A stretch of 7,900 bases of DNA, taken from assembly GCA_022844585.1 (NCBI GenBank), contig JALHLM010000278.1:1-7900 (forward strand), written 5' to 3'. Shown piece after piece: positions 1-6,319 of the stretch; the first letter of the stretch is position 1; the number at the start of each line of letters is the position of its first letter. The translations under genes were made by a program, and so were the position numbers. The DNA comes from Pirellulales bacterium. Lineage in GTDB: Bacteria; Planctomycetota; Planctomycetia; Pirellulales; JALHLM01. The notes under the pieces were generated by a model that was not told where the DNA came from, did not search any database, and saw only the letters and a list, made by a program, of their open reading frames with translations.

Positions 1-32
1 AAATCCGCGATCGAAGGGGCTTCGGGCCATTG

Positions 33-521
33 ATGGGCACGGTCTACCAGCCGATTGACAACACGACGCAATCGAATGCGAAGGACACCTTCGTGGCGGA
101 AATTCGGGCCTCGGAAACGACCGGGGAATGCCTCGCCGCACCTTGCGAAGCCACCAGTGAGGTTGTCACTTGGACGCCAGCCGCCGCGGCCCCAACCGCG
201 AAAGTTGCTCCGTCCGAGGAATTGATCCATTTGTTGCGCCGCGTTAGCCGGCAAATGGCCGAGTCGGCCGATCAACTGGAAGATTGCGAGATGTACTTCC
301 GAGCCGATCAATTGCGCGAGGTCGCGACGGAATTACGGCTGGAAGCCCGCAGCGCCGGCGGCGAATGGTCCCTGGCCCCTCTCGGCGCTGTGCAGAGAAC
401 CACCGCTCCGAGTCCGGAGCGGGACCTGCAAAGGGAAAACGAAGAACTGCGGGCGGAAATTGACCGGCTGCGGGAATCGCTGCGAGCCCAAGTTCCGAAC
501 GCGGACGCAAAGTTCCGCTAG
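33..521 (+). CDS. Hypothetical protein with C-terminal coiled coil
   Basis: I do not recognise a family for this protein of about 162 residues. The N-terminal 60 residues are low in structure, rich in Ala, Thr and Pro, and include two cysteines (about C34 and C39, counted from the TTG start at 30). Residues 62-107 look like an amphipathic charged helix (EELIHLLRRV onward). After a Gly/Pro linker, residues 130-153 form a short heptad coiled coil with alternating Glu, Arg and Leu (LQRENEELRAEIDRLRESL). There is no signal peptide or membrane segment. ATG at 33 is preferred, but TTG at 30 is in frame directly before it, and the frame is open to the left edge, so the gene could begin upstream of the window. 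A clear terminator follows 34 bases after the stop, so it ends its own transcript and is probably not part of the pilus operon. It could be a small scaffold or regulatory protein; function unknown. Confidence 0.7.
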   Translation: MGTVYQPIDNTTQSNAKDTFVAEIRASETTGECLAAPCEATSEVVTWTPAAAAPTAKVAPSEELIHLLRRVSRQMAESADQLEDCEMYFRADQLREVATELRLEARSAGGEWSLAPLGAVQRTTAPSPERDLQRENEELRAEIDRLRESLRAQVPNADAKFR

Positions 522-555
522 TTCAGCCCTGCTGCCCACGAAAAGAAAGTCACAC

Positions 556-592
556 AGCCATCCTTCCCGTTGACGGGGAGGATGGCTTTTTT
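556..592 (+). terminator. Intrinsic (Rho-independent) terminator
   Basis: A 14-bp stem pairs 556-569 with 574-587 and contains a single G-U pair. It closes a four-base TTGA loop and runs directly into six T residues (587-592). It sits 34 bases after the stop of the hypothetical gene and has the textbook layout of an intrinsic terminator, so transcription from the left should end here and the downstream pilus genes need their own promoter. Confidence 0.9.
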
Positions 593-593
593 C

Positions 594-633
594 GTCGACC
601 AACGCATGGATATGTCGACCAACTCGTGGATCT
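594..633. repeat. Tandem direct repeat, two 20-bp copies
   Basis: Two adjacent 20-bp units (594-613 and 614-633) both start with GTCGACCAAC and share 17 of 20 positions, including TGGAT near their ends. They lie directly after the terminator. Two copies with three mismatches suggest either an old local duplication or a paired protein-binding site; nothing else shows a function. Confidence 0.6.
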
Positions 634-1049
634 GAGTCCCAGACAATCAGGCAATTATGGCGCTCTGGGTAGGCTTTGGTTGACAGGCCGCAGGGCCATC
701 ATTAGTCTGGACTGTTGCGGAAGTTAGCGTCGTTCGGTTGCGCGGCGATCGCCGATTTTCTGGCCTTTTTGCCAGAGAGCCACGGAAGCGAATTCGGCGA
801 TTGGAATATGGAAGAGGCATTTTGGGCCGCTCCTCGGAACGCTCCTCTCCACGACCGGTTGGGCAGCGGCCTGCAGTGATCACCGTGCGATATCGAAGTG
901 CTGTGTGCGCCACGGTTTGCGCCTGCGGTGCGGTGATCGCGCCGAAACGTGGAATTCCGCATTGGGCTGGGCTCGTTCTGTTTACCCGGAGGGACTTCCC
1001 GCGTCGCGGGTTGGCTAGCTCCACTTAGCAAGAAGGACAGCTACGGACT
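634..1049. other. Non-coding upstream region of the first ATPase gene
   Basis: No convincing gene is seen here. The small reading frames on either strand (for example 738-1028 on +, 647-1024 on -) give Arg-, Ser- and Pro-rich products with no recognisable motif and no good ribosome binding site. The stretch should contain the promoter for the cluster because a terminator lies just before it. Small symmetric elements are present: a 6-bp inverted repeat with a T-rich loop at 759-776, the 8-bp palindrome GTGATCAC at 876-883, and a CCCGCG/CGCGGG pair at 998-1010. None is strong enough to name. Confidence 0.5.
680..708 (+). promoter_or_regulatory. Weak sigma-70-type promoter candidate
   Basis: A perfect TTGACA (680-685) is followed after 17 bases by TAGTCT (703-708), which keeps the T, A and final T of the -10 consensus but not the middle. 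It would start a transcript around 715, giving a leader of more than 300 bases before the ATPase at 1050. The -35 match and spacing are good and the -10 is poor, so a chance match is quite possible. Confidence 0.25.
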
Positions 1050-2774
1050 ATGGCTGCCAAGAAGCTCGATTTTCGCGAGATCCTGATCCGCCTGAAGATC
1101 ATCAGCCCGGACCAATTGGCGGAGGCCGAGCAGCTCGCCAAACAGCAACGGACCAAGATTGCCGACGCCCTGATCCGGCTCGGTTATGCCGATAGCAACG
1201 ACGTCGCCCGAGCGCTGGCCCAGGAACATGGGCTGGAATACGTCAATTTGTCCGAAGTCAAGATTCCGCCATCAGTTGTGGAATTGCTGCCGGAGTCGGT
1301 CGCGCGCGAAAACTGCGTGCTCCCACTGGCCGAAAACGACGGCACGCTGACCGTGATCGTCGACGATCCGCTCGATTACGACACGCAAGAAAAACTGCGT
1401 TTCATCCTGAATCGCGATGTCCGAATCGCCCTGGCGCCCCGCGAACAGATTCTCGAGGCCATCAACCGCAATTACGGCCAGACGGAAGGCGAATCGGCGG
1501 ACTCCATGCTCCAGGAGTTCACCGACACCGCCATCGACTTCACGGAAACGGTCGACGACGCCCGCGGTTCCGACGAAATCGTCGATGAGACCAGCGCCCC
1601 GATCGTGCGGCTCGTGCAGTTGATCATCACCGAAGGGGTCCAACTGCGCGCTTCGGATATTCACATCGAGCCGTTTGAGGACCGCATTCGGGTCCGTTAC
1701 CGGATCGACGGCGTGCTGGTCGAGCGCGACAGCCCCCCCAGACGGTTGCTGGGCGCCGTCCTCTCCCGACTCAAGATTCTGGCCAAGATGGACATCGCCG
1801 AGCGGCGACGCCCCCAAGACGGGCGGATCAAGGTCACGGTTGGGGAGAAAGAGCTCGATCTCCGCGTTAGCGTGCTCCCGACCAACCACGGTCAGTCCGT
1901 GGTCATGCGCATTCTCGACAAAGAGAGCATCAAAGTCGGTTTACGTCAGTTGGGGCTGTCCGAGGCCGACTTCCGGGTGATGCAAAACCTGATCCGTCGC
2001 CCCAACGGGATCATCCTGGTGACTGGGCCGACGGGTTCCGGAAAGACCACCACGCTTTACGCCGCGCTCAATGACTTGAATCGCCCAGACCGGAAGATCA
2101 TCACTGCCGAAGACCCGGTCGAGTACTACCTCCCCGGCATCAATCAGGTCGAAGTCCGCCATAGCATCGGGCTCGACTTCGCCCGCATCATCCGGTCCAT
2201 GCTGCGGCAGGCCCCGAATGTCATCCTCGTGGGCGAGATGCGCGACAGCGAAACGGCCGAGATGGGAATTCAAGCATCTTTGACTGGACACTTGGTCTTC
2301 AGTACACTACATACGAACGATGCGCCCAGTGCTATTACGCGCATGGTCGACATGGGCGTGCCGGCATACCTGGTCGCTAGCAGCGTGATTGCCATCCTCG
2401 CCCAGCGTTTGGTGCGCGTGAATTGCCAGAAATGCAAGCAGCCGTACCTGCCGAGCGAGGCTCAATTGGAGGCGGCGGGGATCTCCCCGGAGGCCGCCGC
2501 CAAGGCGACGTTTATGAAAGGCAAGGGCTGCGGCAACTGCCAGAAAGCAGGCTACCGGGGGCGCATGGGCATCTACGAGATGATGCTGATGACGGGCAAA
2601 ATCCGGGAGCTGGCGTTCAAGGGAGAATCGTCACAAAACATTCGCAAGGTTGCAGTTGCGGCCGGCATGAGCACGCTCTACCGCGACGGCATGATGAAGG
2701 CCATGAAGGGACTGACCAGCATCGAAGAGGTCTTGCGCGTTTCGAAGAAGACGGAAGACGACCGCATCGGCTAG
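1050..2774 (+). CDS. pilB: GspE/PilB-family assembly ATPase (first copy)
   Basis: This 574-residue protein is a cytoplasmic hexameric ATPase of the type II secretion/type IV pilus superfamily, which powers polymerisation of (pseudo)pilin through a PilC/GspF platform. The N-terminal MshEN/T2SSE_N region spans about residues 5-140, followed by an acidic linker (about 144-180). The ATPase core then shows, in order: DIHIEPFE (203-210) and an Arg-rich strand ending in RIDG (212-221), Walker A GPTGSGKTT (326-334), Asp box AEDPVEYY (353-360), Walker B with VGEMRD (394-399, E396 likely catalytic), and His box LTGHLVFSTLHTNDA (411-425, H414 and H421). Four zinc-type cysteines, C459/C462 and C494/C497, are typical of PilB/GspE and absent from PilT. 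ATG at 1050 gives the expected N-terminus; AAGGA at 1033-1037 is a distant, weak ribosome binding site. Its Walker B region reads RQAPN where RQDPD is usual. It is a paralogue of the ATPase at 4595. PilB and GspE cannot be separated from sequence alone. Confidence 0.97.
   Translation: MAAKKLDFREILIRLKIISPDQLAEAEQLAKQQRTKIADALIRLGYADSNDVARALAQEHGLEYVNLSEVKIPPSVVELLPESVARENCVLPLAENDGTLTVIVDDPLDYDTQEKLRFILNRDVRIALAPREQILEAINRNYGQTEGESADSMLQEFTDTAIDFTETVDDARGSDEIVDETSAPIVRLVQLIITEGVQLRASDIHIEPFEDRIRVRYRIDGVLVERDSPPRRLLGAVLSRLKILAKMDIAERRRPQDGRIKVTVGEKELDLRVSVLPTNHGQSVVMRILDKESIKVGLRQLGLSEADFRVMQNLIRRPNGIILVTGPTGSGKTTTLYAALNDLNRPDRKIITAEDPVEYYLPGINQVEVRHSIGLDFARIIRSMLRQAPNVILVGEMRDSETAEMGIQASLTGHLVFSTLHTNDAPSAITRMVDMGVPAYLVASSVIAILAQRLVRVNCQKCKQPYLPSEAQLEAAGISPEAAAKATFMKGKGCGNCQKAGYRGRMGIYEMMLMTGKIRELAFKGESSQNIRKVAVAAGMSTLYRDGMMKAMKGLTSIEEVLRVSKKTEDDRIG
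2280..2308 (+). promoter_or_regulatory. Possible internal promoter inside the first ATPase gene
   Basis: TTGACT (2280-2285) and TACACT (2303-2308) are separated by exactly 17 bases. Matches to the sigma-70 consensus are 5 of 6 and 4 of 6, with the conserved T, A and final T of the -10 kept. They lie in a short patch of codons ending in A or T that is unusual for this gene. This is speculative, and an intragenic match by chance is possible. Confidence 0.25.
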
Positions 2775-2892
2775 GCGCCAGTTAGCTTGTTGGTGTCGAT
2801 CGTTGTCCCCGACAAGATACACGTCCAAGGGATCCTGAGCTGCATTGTGTTCGCCGCCTCCGCTAGGGCCACCGATATGGCCCGGGGCCTCA

Positions 2893-2923
2893 CTGGCTTT
2901 CACGCAGCCGCAGCCAGGTTTTC
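2893..2923 (+). terminator. Weak terminator-like hairpin after the first ATPase
   Basis: CTGGCT (2893-2898) pairs with AGCCAG (2912-2917) across a 13-base loop, followed by G and four T residues (2919-2922). The stem is only 6 bp and the T run is short, so it may end transcription weakly or not at all. It sits about 120 bases after the stop codon and just before a promoter candidate, which is where a terminator would be expected. Confidence 0.3.
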
Positions 2924-2943
2924 AAGACAGTTTCAGTAAAAAG

Positions 2944-2973
2944 TTGTCGAAGTGATTCGACTCATCGAATAAT
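2944..2973 (+). promoter_or_regulatory. Promoter candidate with overlapping inverted repeats (pilT)
   Basis: TTGTCG (2944-2949), 18 bases, then AATAAT (2968-2973) gives 4 of 6 and 5 of 6 matches to the sigma-70 boxes, with an A-rich stretch (AAAAAG) just upstream. Overlaid on it are three TCGAA half-sites spaced 9 bases apart with alternating orientation (2947-2951, 2956-2960 reversed, 2965-2969). These make two perfect 6-bp inverted repeats, each with a 4-base centre: 2946-2961 and 2955-2970. An operator for a dimeric regulator covering the promoter would look like this. The start would lie near 2980, about 280 bases before pilT. Confidence 0.4.
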
Positions 2974-3124
2974 GAAGGCGTCACGGGAAGTGGTCCGGGC
3001 CTCTTAGGCCGCGCTGATGAGCAAGCGTCGCGCGTGCTGATGGACCGTTCCCTAAGGCGGACATTCATATCTCTCATAGCCGGAATTCCAAGTTTGACTT
3101 GCTAGCGAAGCGTGGGGACGTGTT

Positions 3125-3171
3125 GTCGCCAACCGGCGACCGTGCGCGCTCCGACGCCGCGCTAACTTTTT
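3125..3171 (+). promoter_or_regulatory. Tandem hairpins plus T run in pilT leader
   Basis: GTCGCC (3125-3130) and GGCGAC (3135-3140) form a perfect stem around an AACC loop. A second GC stem pairs GCGCG (3144-3148) with CGCGC (3158-3162), and after TAAC there is a run of five T (3167-3171). A further GGCGGC/GCCGCC pair lies at 3184-3207. The arrangement resembles a leaky terminator or attenuator about 90 bases before pilT, but short GC stems are common in DNA of this composition. Confidence 0.25.
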
Positions 3172-3261
3172 CGACGTACCCATGGCGGCTGAGGCCAGTT
3201 TGCCGCCCTGGGTTCTGACTACGCCAGTCCACTCATTGCCAGAGGATGTTGCGAACCGCGT

Positions 3262-4398
3262 ATGGGCACACTGCTGATCGACAAGCTGTTGCAGACCGTG
3301 GTCAACCAAGGGGCCAGCGACCTGCACATTTCCGTCGGACAACCGCCGGTCGTCCGCCTGCACGGGCGGATGCGGAAGCTGGAAACCAAGGTGCTCACAC
3401 CCGACGACACCGTCGGCCTGATGAAGAGCATCGCCCCCGAACGCTGCCAGCAAGAGTTGCAGGAAGTCGGCGGGGCGGACTTTGGGTTCGCCTTCGGCTC
3501 GGCGGCCCGGTTCCGCGTCTCCATTTTCAAGCAGCGCGGCAATGTCGGCATGGTGCTGCGGCAGATTCCCAACAAGTTCCTGACCATGGAGCAGTTGGGG
3601 TTGCCGTCGGTCTGCAAGGAGTTGATCACGCGTCCCCGCGGGCTGTTTCTGGTGACCGGGCCGACCGGTTCCGGAAAGAGCACGTCGCTGGCGAGCATGA
3701 TCAACTACATCAACGAGACCCTCGATCACCACATCATCACGATCGAAGACCCGATCGAATTTTACCACTACCACCAGAAATCGACGGTGAATCAACGCGA
3801 AGTGGGCGTCGACGTCCCCAGCTTCGCCGAAGCGATTCGCCGGGCTCTGCGTCAAGACCCCGACGTGATCCTCGTCGGCGAAATGCGCGACTTGGAAACA
3901 ATCGAAGCGGCCATCACCGCCGCCGAGACGGGGCACGTGGTGTTCGGCACGCTGCACACGACCGGCGCTCAAGGCACCGTGAACCGCATCATCGACGTAT
4001 TTCCCACGAATCAGCAGGACCAGATTCGCACGCAGCTTTCGGTATCGATTATCGGCATCTTGTCGCAGGCGTTGCTGCCGAAGATCGGCGGCGGGCGCGT
4101 CGCCGCTTACGAGATGCTGGTCGTCAACCCGGCCATCGGCAACCTGATCCGCGAGAACAAGACGTTCCGTATCACGTCGGCCATCCAAACGGGCGCCAAG
4201 CAAGGCATGATCCTGATGGACGACGCCTTGTTCACGCTCTGGAAGGACGGCAAGTGTACGAAGGAAGAATGCTTGACGAAGTCCAATAACCCCGCGGAGC
4301 TGGCCGCCCGCATCGCCGGCGCGGAGCGCGGCCTGTTCGACGAGGACGGGGAAGGCGGCGGGCCAGCGAAACCCGAAGGCGCCGGCGGGCACGGATGA
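3262..4398 (+). CDS. pilT: PilT-family pilus retraction ATPase
   Basis: PilT is the hexameric cytoplasmic ATPase that depolymerises the type IV pilus and drives twitching. This 378-residue protein is close to the usual PilT length. The N-terminal PAS-like domain holds ASDLHISVGQPPVVRLHG (18-35). The ATPase core has Walker A GPTGSGKST (133-141), Asp box IEDPIEFY (161-168), RQDPDVILVGEMRD with Walker B (197-210, E207 likely catalytic) and His box TGHVVFGTLHTTGA (223-236, H225 and H232). It lacks the four zinc cysteines and the long N-terminal domain of PilB, which separates it from its neighbours. The C-terminal retraction motif reads AIGNLIRE (291-298) where AIRNLIRE is common. The last 20 or so residues are a Gly/Glu/Pro-rich tail. 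ATG at 3262 gives the expected PilT start; AGAGGA at 3241-3246 is 15 bases away. It lies between two PilB paralogues. PilU is the alternative; context and length do not exclude it. Confidence 0.95.
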   Translation: MGTLLIDKLLQTVVNQGASDLHISVGQPPVVRLHGRMRKLETKVLTPDDTVGLMKSIAPERCQQELQEVGGADFGFAFGSAARFRVSIFKQRGNVGMVLRQIPNKFLTMEQLGLPSVCKELITRPRGLFLVTGPTGSGKSTSLASMINYINETLDHHIITIEDPIEFYHYHQKSTVNQREVGVDVPSFAEAIRRALRQDPDVILVGEMRDLETIEAAITAAETGHVVFGTLHTTGAQGTVNRIIDVFPTNQQDQIRTQLSVSIIGILSQALLPKIGGGRVAAYEMLVVNPAIGNLIRENKTFRITSAIQTGAKQGMILMDDALFTLWKDGKCTKEECLTKSNNPAELAARIAGAERGLFDEDGEGGGPAKPEGAGGHG

Positions 4399-4403
4399 GT
4401 GGG

Positions 4404-4524
4404 GAATGACGAATGTCGAAATCCGAATGACGAATGAATGTCGAATGCTTAAATGACTGAATGAAGGAAAAACATTGCGCAAGGTAACACATTCGACATT
4501 CGGATTTCGACATTCGTCATTCGC
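4404..4524. repeat. Long palindromic repeat built of 7-nt units
   Basis: A perfect 26-bp inverted repeat pairs 4404-4429 with 4497-4522. After an 11-base bulge on the left arm it continues for another 7 bp (4441-4447 with 4490-4496). The central 42 bases include the palindrome TTGCGCAA (4475-4482). Both arms are phased in heptamers: GAATGAC and GAATGTC types on the left, CATTCGA and CATTCGT types on the right. It starts 6 bases after the pilT stop. There is no T run, so it is not a standard terminator, though a hairpin this strong could protect the 3' end of the upstream mRNA. From memory, GAATGAC-type palindromes recur in planctomycete and verrucomicrobial intergenic DNA, so this is probably one copy of a dispersed repeat family. 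Confidence 0.85.
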
Positions 4525-4526
4525 CG

Positions 4527-4594
4527 TAAAAACAGCAGCACGCAACACGACTAACACCACAACTCAAGATTTAACACCCCAACGCTGACACCTC
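4527..4594 (+). promoter_or_regulatory. A/C-rich leader of the second ATPase gene
   Basis: More than three quarters of these 68 bases are A or C, with few G or T, so the mRNA here should be unfolded. No Shine-Dalgarno sequence is seen before ATG 4595. An open, CA-rich leader could help translation start without one. It contains ACAGCAGCACGCAACAC (4532-4548), which closely resembles a stretch in the pilC leader (6416-6433). Confidence 0.4.
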
Positions 4595-6316
4595 ATGGCC
4601 ATTCGCCGTATCGGACAGATTTTCGTCGACTTGGGTTTTATCAACGACGACCAATTGGAATTGTTGCTCGAGGAGCAGCACTCCAATCGGCCCGACATGC
4701 TGTTGGGCAAGGTCGCCGAAGAAATGAACCTGATCACCGACGACCAGGTCGCGCAGGCGCTGGCCGAGCAGTTGAACATGCAGGCCATCAGCCTGGCGGA
4801 TGTCGTGATTCCGCCCGAAGTGCTGGGCTACGTCACCGAGCCGATGGCGCAACTCTATCGCATCTGCCCGATCAGTTTCCGCGACGGCACGCTCGTCGTG
4901 GCGATGTGCGATCCGCAGAAGTTGTCGATCGTTGACGAGCTGCGCAATTTCCTGGGCTATGAAATCCGCTCGGTCGTGGCGACCGAACGGGACATCAAGG
5001 TCGCCCTCGACCGGTACTACGCGGCCTCGACCGACAGCGTCGAGAACGTCATCAACCAGATGGAGAACGACGAGGAGCTGGCCGCCGCGGCGGAGTTGAT
5101 CGGCCGGGAAGGGCCGATCGATTTGACCAGCGTCGAAGCCCTGGCCGACAGCGCGCCGGTCCGCAAGCTCCTTAACATGGTGCTCTTGCTGGCGATCAAA
5201 GACCACGCCAGCGACTTGCACTTCGAGCCGTTCGAGAACGAATTCAAGATTCGCATCAAGGCCGACGGTGTGCTCTATGAAATGGTGCCGCCGCCGCGCC
5301 ATCTGGCCTTCGCGATTACGACCCGCATCAAAGTCATGGCGAACCTCGATATCGCCGAGCGGCGTTTGCCGCAGGACGGCCGGATCGAGCTCACCGTCGG
5401 CGGGCATCCTGTCGACTTGCGGGTGGCGGTGCTGCCGACGATGTTCGGCGAGAGCGTCGTCATGCGGGTGCTCGATCGTAGCGTGGTCAAGCTCGACCTG
5501 AACGCCGTCGGCATGGATCAGGACATTCTGACCGACTTCCGCAAGGTCATCGGCAAGCCGAACGGGATCGTGTTGGTCACCGGACCGACCGGCTCCGGCA
5601 AAACGACGACGCTCTATTCCGCACTGAGCGAATTGAATCACATCGAAGACAAGCTGATCACTACCGAAGACCCGATCGAGTACGACATCGACGGCATCAT
5701 CCAGGTGCCCATCGACCATTCGATCGGCAATAGCTTTGCGGCCTGCCTGCGGTCGATTCTGCGGCAGGATCCCGATCGCATCCTGGTCGGCGAGATTCGC
5801 GACTTGGAAACGGCCGAGATCGCCGTGCAGGCGTCCCTCACCGGCCACATGGTGTTCAGCACGCTGCACACGAACGACGCCCCCAGCACGATCACGCGCA
5901 TGAAAGACATGGGCGTGCAGCCGTTCTTGATCACCGCCACGGTCGAGGCAATCCTCGCCCAGCGATTGGTGCGGCGCGTCTGCCAGCGCTGCAAGGAAGA
6001 ACAACGCCCGACCACAGAAATGCTGTTCGACGTGGGGCTCACGCCCGACGCGATCGTGGGCAAAAAGTTCTTCAAAGGTCGCGGCTGCGAAGCCTGCAAC
6101 AACACCGGCTACAAGGGACGCGTCGGGCTGTTCGAGTTGATGATCATGAACGATGAGTTGCGCGACATGATCGTGCAGAACGCCTCGACCGACGAATTGC
6201 GCAACTCAGCCGTCAGCTACGGGATGATCACCCTCCGCGACAACGGCCTGGAAAAATGCTACCTCGGCACCACCACGTTGGAAGAAGTGATTCGAGAAAC
6301 GGTCGTGGACGCGTAA
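4595..6316 (+). CDS. pilB: GspE/PilB-family assembly ATPase (second copy)
   Basis: This 573-residue protein is a second assembly ATPase, collinear with the one at 1050 and clearly paralogous, most strongly from Walker A to the second cysteine pair. The N-terminal MshEN domain is better preserved here: RIGQIFVDLGFINDDQL (5-21) starts a unit resembling the c-di-GMP-binding motif, and a second, weaker unit starts at LLGKVAEE (36-43). A Glu/Ala-rich linker lies at 156-172. The core has SDLHFEPFE (206-214), Walker A GPTGSGKTT (330-338), Asp box TEDPIEYD (357-364), RQDPDRILVGEIRD with Walker B (390-403, E400 likely catalytic), His box TGHMVFSTLHTNDA (416-429) and zinc-type cysteines C463/C466 and C498/C501. 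ATG at 4595 fits the family N-terminus, although no ribosome binding site is seen. It lies directly upstream of the platform gene, the usual pilB-pilC order, so it is the better candidate for the main pilus motor. GspE is the alternative name. Confidence 0.97.
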   Translation: MAIRRIGQIFVDLGFINDDQLELLLEEQHSNRPDMLLGKVAEEMNLITDDQVAQALAEQLNMQAISLADVVIPPEVLGYVTEPMAQLYRICPISFRDGTLVVAMCDPQKLSIVDELRNFLGYEIRSVVATERDIKVALDRYYAASTDSVENVINQMENDEELAAAAELIGREGPIDLTSVEALADSAPVRKLLNMVLLLAIKDHASDLHFEPFENEFKIRIKADGVLYEMVPPPRHLAFAITTRIKVMANLDIAERRLPQDGRIELTVGGHPVDLRVAVLPTMFGESVVMRVLDRSVVKLDLNAVGMDQDILTDFRKVIGKPNGIVLVTGPTGSGKTTTLYSALSELNHIEDKLITTEDPIEYDIDGIIQVPIDHSIGNSFAACLRSILRQDPDRILVGEIRDLETAEIAVQASLTGHMVFSTLHTNDAPSTITRMKDMGVQPFLITATVEAILAQRLVRRVCQRCKEEQRPTTEMLFDVGLTPDAIVGKKFFKGRGCEACNNTGYKGRVGLFELMIMNDELRDMIVQNASTDELRNSAVSYGMITLRDNGLEKCYLGTTTLEEVIRETVVDA

Positions 6317-6319
6317 AGG

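Larger units (their letters stand above)
2775..3261. other. Long non-coding gap before pilT
   Basis: These 487 bases hold no supportable gene; the minus-strand frame starting at 4560 and running through here is an antisense shadow of pilT. The gap contains a weak terminator-like hairpin at 2893-2923, a promoter candidate at 2944-2973 and several GC-rich hairpins closer to pilT. The likeliest reading is that transcription is partly ended and restarted here, so pilT could be controlled separately from the upstream ATPase. Confidence 0.55.

Noticed and set aside
759..776. TGGC and TTGCC strings suggesting a sigma-54 promoter
   Set aside because: The GG and GC elements are 7 bases apart rather than the required 10. 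The site is better described as a small inverted repeat.
738..1028. 96-residue + strand frame in the first gap
   Set aside because: Arg-rich, no motif and no convincing ribosome binding site; a frame of this length arises easily by chance at this base composition.
2803..2815. TTGTC/GACAA hairpin after the first ATPase stop
   Set aside because: A 5-bp stem with a 3-base loop and no following T run is too weak to call a terminator.
3246..4289. 347-residue + strand frame overlapping pilT
   Set aside because: Out of frame with pilT and rich in Arg, His and Pro. The pilT frame carries the Walker and His boxes.
4404..4524. CRISPR-like or terminator reading of the palindrome
   Set aside because: There are no regularly spaced identical repeats with unique spacers, and no T run after the stem, so neither fits; it is a dispersed-repeat type palindrome.
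3052..4560. 502-residue reading frame on the minus strand
   Set aside because: It is an antisense shadow of pilT: it covers the gene completely, its product is rich in Asp, His, Arg, Gln and Val with no motif, and its N-terminal part is translated from the palindromic repeat. The + strand frame has every PilT motif.
4571..6004. 477-residue reading frame on the minus strand
   Set aside because: Antisense shadow of the second ATPase gene, caused by high GC at third codon positions; its product is a low-complexity Asp/His/Arg/Val string.
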